NCBI RefSeq assembly: GCF_009498275.1 | Contig: NZ_CP045643.1 | Location: 2,046,001 to 2,110,000, forward strand | Source of the DNA: Streptomyces fagopyri | GTDB taxonomy: Bacteria > Actinomycetota > Actinomycetes > Streptomycetales > Streptomycetaceae | Reading direction: 5' to 3' | Length of the DNA stretch: 64,000 nucleotides | Shown: positions 60,676 through 64,000 of the stretch, in pieces | Numbering within the stretch: position 1 is the first letter of the stretch | Layout of the letters: each line of letters starts with the position of its first letter | Notes under the pieces: model-generated | Database searches by the model: none | Told to the model about the DNA's origin: nothing | What the model saw: the letters and a program-made list of their open reading frames with translations, nothing else | Made by a program: the position numbers and the translations under genes

Positions 60676-61248
60676 TCAGCCGGCCGTTCGGTCCGCGAGG
60701 TGCTCGACGGCCGCCCGCACCACAGCGAGGTTCACCGGAAGAGCGGTGGTGGCGTCGACGGTCAGGCCCGACTCGTCCGGTTCCAGCGGCTCCAGCGCCT
60801 CGAACTGGGAGTCGACCAGCCGGGCGGGCATGAAGTGACCGGTGCGCCGGGCCACGCGGTCCCGTGCGGTGTCCCGGTCCAGAGCGAGGTAGAGGCACCA
60901 GAGCCCGTGCCCGAGGCCCGCGGCCGCCCGCAGTTCGTCGCGGTACGCGCGCTTGAGCGCCGAACAGGCGAGGACGAGCCCCTCCCCGGCCTCGGCCGAC
61001 CGGCGGACACGCGCGGCGAGGGTCCGCAGCCAGGGCTCGCGGTCGGTGTCGTCCAGCGGGTGGCCGGCGGCCATCTTGGCGATGTTCGCGGCGGGATGGG
61101 CGTCGTCGCCCTCGACGAACGGCACGCGCAACTCCCCCGCGAGCGCCCTGCCGACGGTGGACTTCCCGGAACCCGACACCCCCAGCACCACGACGATCGG
61201 CGGCCTCCGTACCAGGGGCGGAGCGCCGCCGCCGACGGGGTCAGCCAC
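60676..61248 (-). CDS. gntK: gluconokinase
   Basis: The 190-residue P-loop kinase has Walker A GVSGSGKS (about 23-30), EGDDAHPAANIAKMAAGHPL with the substrate-binding residues, CSALKRAYRDELR and RTGHFMPARLVDSQFEALE, a full GntK signature. It phosphorylates gluconate to 6-phosphogluconate. Its start overlaps the end of the glucose dehydrogenase gene by 8 bp, so glucose is converted to gluconate and then to 6-phosphogluconate by one operon. Confidence 0.93.
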   Translation of the reverse strand: MADPVGGGAPPLVRRPPIVVVLGVSGSGKSTVGRALAGELRVPFVEGDDAHPAANIAKMAAGHPLDDTDREPWLRTLAARVRRSAEAGEGLVLACSALKRAYRDELRAAAGLGHGLWCLYLALDRDTARDRVARRTGHFMPARLVDSQFEALEPLEPDESGLTVDATTALPVNLAVVRAAVEHLADRTAG

Positions 61249-62080
61249 CCGTGGCGAACCCGGGGAACAGGGTCATCCCGCCGTCCACGTAGATCGTGGT
61301 ACCGACGACGTAGTCGAAGAGGTCGGAGGCCAGCGCCGCCACCACGTTGGCGATGTCCTCCGGGTCCCCGACGCGGCGGTACGGAATGAGCCGGAGCAGG
61401 TCGGCCTCGGCCTCGGGGGTGTCCCAGGCGCTGCGGTTGATGGGGGTGCGGATCGCTCCCGGGGCAACGGCGTTGACCCGGATCCGGTACGGGGCCAGCT
61501 CCTGCGCGAGCGTCCCCATGAGCATCTGGACTCCGCCCTTGGAGGAGGCGTAGTTCACATGGCCCGACCAGGGAATGATCTGGTGGACCGAGCTCATGCA
61601 GACGATCTTCCCGGCCGAGCGGGACACCTCCGGGACGACGCCCCGGCGCATGAACTCCTTGGCCGCCTCACGGGCGCAGAGGAACTGTCCGGTCAGATTG
61701 ACGTCCAGCACCTTCTGCCACTGTTCCAGGGTCATGTCCACGAGGGCGGCATCGCGCTGGAGTCCGGCGTTCGCGACCATGACGTCGATGGTCCCGAATT
61801 CCCCGACCATGCGCGACACCATGTCGGCGACCTCGTCCTCCCGCGACACGTCCGCCTCGTGCGCGTAGGCGCGGACGCCGAAGGACTCGATCTCGCGCAC
61901 CACCTCCTCCGCGGCGTCCCGCCCGGCCACGTAGTTCACCACCACGTCGGCGCCGACCCGTCCCAGGCCGATCGCCGTGGCCTTGCCGATACCGGAATTG
62001 GCGCCCGTCACCAGCGCCTTCTGCCCCTTGAGGAGCTGGTGGGCAAAAGGCGGGCGACCGTCACTGCCGCTGTTCTCCAC
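61241..62080 (-). CDS. glucose 1-dehydrogenase-like SDR
   Basis: The 279-residue SDR starts at GTG 62080 after GGAGAG. It has the cofactor motif TGANSGIGKATAIG (about 26-39), NAGLQ, the catalytic Ser in MSSVHQIIPWSGHVNYASSK with Tyr-x3-Lys, and the C-terminal YVDGGMTLFPGF that marks glucose 1-dehydrogenases of the Gdh type. It would oxidise glucose to gluconolactone with NAD(P). The overlapping gluconokinase supports the assignment. Confidence 0.88.
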   Translation of the reverse strand: MENSGSDGRPPFAHQLLKGQKALVTGANSGIGKATAIGLGRVGADVVVNYVAGRDAAEEVVREIESFGVRAYAHEADVSREDEVADMVSRMVGEFGTIDVMVANAGLQRDAALVDMTLEQWQKVLDVNLTGQFLCAREAAKEFMRRGVVPEVSRSAGKIVCMSSVHQIIPWSGHVNYASSKGGVQMLMGTLAQELAPYRIRVNAVAPGAIRTPINRSAWDTPEAEADLLRLIPYRRVGDPEDIANVVAALASDLFDYVVGTTIYVDGGMTLFPGFATGG

Positions 62081-62346
62081 GCGTCTCTCCTTGTGGGTAC
62101 CGATGCTGAACGCTGTCGTCCGTGGACCGCCGGCGGCATCCGCGAATCCGCGGGACACCGCGGTGGGCCACGCCGAACCGCGCCTGCAACGAAAGCACCG
62201 GTGGTCCGGCACGTCCCGGTGCCGCGTCGCCGGTCAGCCGGTCGGGGCCGCCTGACCGAGCCGAACGGCCCAACGTCCCTCCAAGGGGTCGTCGGGCCGT
62301 TCGGCGGTCCCGTCTCCGGCGCGGTACGCGTGGCCGGTCGGGCCGG

Positions 62347-62817
62347 TCACCTACGGGATGCGGGCGTCCCGGTGTCCGTGGCGTCCCGGCTGTCCCGGGC
62401 CCCGATGCACAGCGCCCAGATGACGAAGGCGTCCACGGCGATCAGCACGATGGCCCAGACCGGGTAGTACGGCAGCCAGACGAAGTTGGCGATCATCGAC
62501 AGGCCGGCCAGCACGATTCCGGTGACGCGGGCCCACATCGCCCCGCGGAACAGGGCGACACCGGCGAGGACGACCAGGACACCGAGGACGAGGTGGATCC
62601 AGCCCCAGCCCGTCATGTCGAAGGTGTAGGCGTAGTTGCGGGTGACGACGAAGACGTCGGTCTTGACGATGGCGGCGATCCCCTGGAATATCGCCATCGC
62701 TCCGCCGAAGATCATCATGACTGCGGCGAAGGCGGTCCAGCTGGACACCCAGATTCCTCCACCGTGGCTTTCGCTGCGGTTTCCGGTGTCGTGCTGGTGC
62801 ATTCCGGTCGTGGCCAT
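62347..62817 (-). CDS. DUF7144 family membrane protein
   Basis: The 156-residue protein starts at ATG 62817 (GGAGGA upstream) and has four transmembrane helices beginning VSSWTAFAAVMMIFGGAMAIF, then GWGWIHLVLGVLVVLAGVALF, and ANFVWLPYYPVWAIVLIAVD. This pattern is the actinobacterial DUF7144 (formerly DUF of YrkR-like vacuole proteins). Function is unknown. Confidence 0.87.
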   Translation of the reverse strand: MATTGMHQHDTGNRSESHGGGIWVSSWTAFAAVMMIFGGAMAIFQGIAAIVKTDVFVVTRNYAYTFDMTGWGWIHLVLGVLVVLAGVALFRGAMWARVTGIVLAGLSMIANFVWLPYYPVWAIVLIAVDAFVIWALCIGARDSRDATDTGTPASRR

Positions 62818-62957
62818 TTCGAGCTCCTCCCGCATAGGCCTCGCCACCGACCTGTCACCGGCCGGTGGCCACATTTCAGCTTGCCATGAGAATCACCGAC
62901 CGGCAGAACGTCGCCCTTCACGCCCCGTACGAGCCACCGACGCACGATGGGAATCCC

Positions 62958-63022
62958 GGTACGGAAGCCCGGTACGGAAGTGCGGTACGGAAGCCCGGTA
63001 CGGAAGCCCGGTACGGAAGTGC
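62958..63022. repeat. 13-bp tandem repeat upstream of the SHOCT gene
   Basis: GGTACGGAAG starts at 62958, 62971, 62984, 62997 and 63010, an exact 13-bp step with a three-base variable tail (CCC or TGC). It lies in the 335-bp divergent gap between the DUF7144 and SHOCT genes. The remaining part of the gap holds no recognisable gene. Confidence 0.8.
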
Positions 63023-63152
63023 GCGGGAATTCCCGCGGTGGTCCAATGAACGTGTCTTATGGACGCGTCGCACGGACGTGTCCCGCGCCGAGCCGCGCGC
63101 CGGCAGACGGAGCCGTCGATCCCCGACGGCTCCCGCGAGAAAGGAAACCGCC

Positions 63153-63434
63153 ATGCCAGGTCTCCTCCGCGGAGTGGCCCGCACAGCCGTGGTGGCGGGC
63201 ACGGCGACGGCCGTGTCGAACCGTGTCTCACGCCGCCAGCAGGGCCGCTGGGCCCAACAGGCCCCGCCTCCCCCCTCCCTGGTCGACACTCCCCCGCTCC
63301 CTCCGTCGGCCCCGCTGACCGACGACATGAACGACAAGATCGACCAACTGAAGCGACTCGGCGAACTCAAGGCCCAAGGCGTTCTCACCGAAGGCGAGTT
63401 CGCCGACCAGAAGCGCAGGATCCTGAGCGACTGA
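63153..63434 (+). CDS. SHOCT domain-containing protein
   Basis: With ATG 63153 (AAGGAAA upstream) the 93-residue protein has a basic N-terminus, a Pro-rich linker (about 35-55) and the SHOCT motif DQLKRLGELKAQGVLTEGEF then ADQKRRIL at the C-terminus. SHOCT helices mediate oligomerisation; the protein is probably a small envelope or stress factor. Function is unknown. Confidence 0.88.
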   Translation: MPGLLRGVARTAVVAGTATAVSNRVSRRQQGRWAQQAPPPPSLVDTPPLPPSAPLTDDMNDKIDQLKRLGELKAQGVLTEGEFADQKRRILSD

Positions 63435-63497
63435 CGGATCCGCTCGCGAGCCGGTCCGCCCACGCGCGATGCCGACGGCACCGCCCGAGGCGCCGGC

Positions 63498-64000
63498 CTA
63501 CACCCGGCCCCGCGGCGCGCCCGTATGCGCGGCGGCGTGCCGCAGCGAGCGGTAGGCCACCACGATCCAGGCGGCGACGAGCAGTACGTAGAGGGCGACC
63601 GCGGTCCAGACGAACACCTGCGAGCCGGTGCGGGACGCGAGGACCGCGGTGCCGGTGACGCAGGCGCCGAGGGGGAAGATGAAGGACCACCAAGTGGGCG
63701 CGAAGGGGAGCCCCGCCCTGAACTCCCTTACGGTCAGCGCCGTGGCGAGCGCCAGCCACAACATGGCGAAGCCCCACACCCCGACTCCGGCCAGCAGCGC
63801 GAGGACCGCCGTGCCGTGCACGTACGGCGTGGGCAGCGCGCCCGGGGCCGCCGTGGCCAGCGCGGCCAGTCCCGTCACGATCTGCCCCAGCGCGCCCAGT
63901 CCGATCCACACCGTCGGCACCATCGCACCGGTCGGCGCGTCATGGTGCACCAGGCGGCTGTAGACCATGGCCAGCACCAGCAGCGCGGCCACCAGTCCGA
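63498..64000 (-). CDS. TDT family (TehA/SLAC1-like) transporter, partial
   Basis: The visible 167 C-terminal residues contain about five transmembrane helices with GLPFAPTWWSFIFPLGACVTG, the TehA/SLAC1-type signature around a Trp-Trp-Ser-Phe-xx-Pro-xG core. The family conducts anions or exports tellurite or C4-dicarboxylates. The 5' part lies beyond the window end, so the start and full length are unknown. Confidence 0.82.
   Translation of the reverse strand, partial: GLVAALLVLAMVYSRLVHHDAPTGAMVPTVWIGLGALGQIVTGLAALATAAPGALPTPYVHGTAVLALLAGVGVWGFAMLWLALATALTVREFRAGLPFAPTWWSFIFPLGACVTGTAVLASRTGSQVFVWTAVALYVLLVAAWIVVAYRSLRHAAAHTGAPRGRV

Noticed and set aside
62958..63022. CRISPR-like array
   Set aside because: Units are 13 bp with three-base tails, no spacers of 25-40 bp, and no cas gene is in the window.

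Overview
The window is about 73% GC by eye, has GTG and TTG starts, many ATGA/GTGA stop-start overlaps, long GC-frame shadow ORFs, and protein families typical of the genus (Hrd-type sigma factor, SAM-IV riboswitch with an actinobacterial leader peptide, DUF6325, DUF7144, DUF2252). It reads as a chromosomal segment of a Streptomyces or close relative. I see no rRNA, tRNA, CRISPR, prophage or insertion sequence.

Layout. 1-2.5 kb: tail of a 6-phosphogluconate dehydrogenase, a histidine phosphatase, a TerB protein and a hypothetical protein. 2.5-7.2 kb: remnants of a shikimate/quinate catabolic locus (aroE'-'qsuB chimera, intact TetR, truncated transporter), an F420/PPOX oxidoreductase and a TetR gene followed by a broken MFS gene. 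7.2-13.4 kb: a serine hydrolase, then a five-gene overlapping minus-strand operon: GTP cyclohydrolase, mu-crystallin/OCD-like protein, FAD amine oxidase, LYS1-type and LYS9-type saccharopine dehydrogenases. 13.5-20 kb: creatininase-family protein, flippase-like membrane protein, methyltransferase, glycosyltransferase, PTPS-fold protein, MDR dehydrogenase and CDP-alcohol phosphatidyltransferase. 20-24 kb: uvrA-like remnant, group 2 sigma factor, permease/monooxygenase chimera, SAM-IV riboswitch, leader peptide and a GST-like protein. 24-38.7 kb: YceI/MarR pair, mycothiol-dependent isomerase family protein, YhgE-like exporter, secreted propeller, XRE regulator, CoA-transferase, a TetR/MoxR/VWA/SDR block, an MFS/MarR pair and a hydrolase/MarR deletion scar. 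39-43 kb: glycosyltransferase, LytR-CpsA-Psr protein and DUF2071 protein. 43.3-50.8 kb: a five-gene SWIM / unknown / VWA / MoxR-ATPase / DUF5682 operon. 50.9-64 kb: GH15 glucanase/trehalase, DUF2252, GMC oxidoreductase, YihY, cyclase-family protein, membrane proteins, gluconokinase with glucose dehydrogenase, small stress-type proteins and a TDT-family channel cut by the window end.

Most interesting system. The GTP cyclohydrolase at 12713-13441 carries Met (residue 129) at the position of the catalytic Tyr of GTP cyclohydrolase II. This is the substitution known from the S. coelicolor paralogue SCO6655, which stops at the formylated pyrimidine FAPy as archaeal enzymes do. The divergent neighbour is a creatininase-family protein, the same family as archaeal ArfB, which deformylates FAPy. 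The following operon holds a PTPS-fold protein with degenerate catalytic residues (like SCO6650), plus methyl- and glycosyltransferases and two membrane proteins. Together these suggest an uncharacterised GTP-derived pyrimidine or pterin pathway, possibly with a membrane-linked product.

Second theme. At least six gene remnants (near 2.72, 3.92, 6.56, 20.8, 22.2 and 38.4 kb) show clean joins between unrelated genes or parts of one gene, with no IS. At the same time, intergenic regions carry perfect tandem arrays of 8, 9, 11, 12, 13 and 16 bp units. This points to recent deletional decay and slippage in this lineage.
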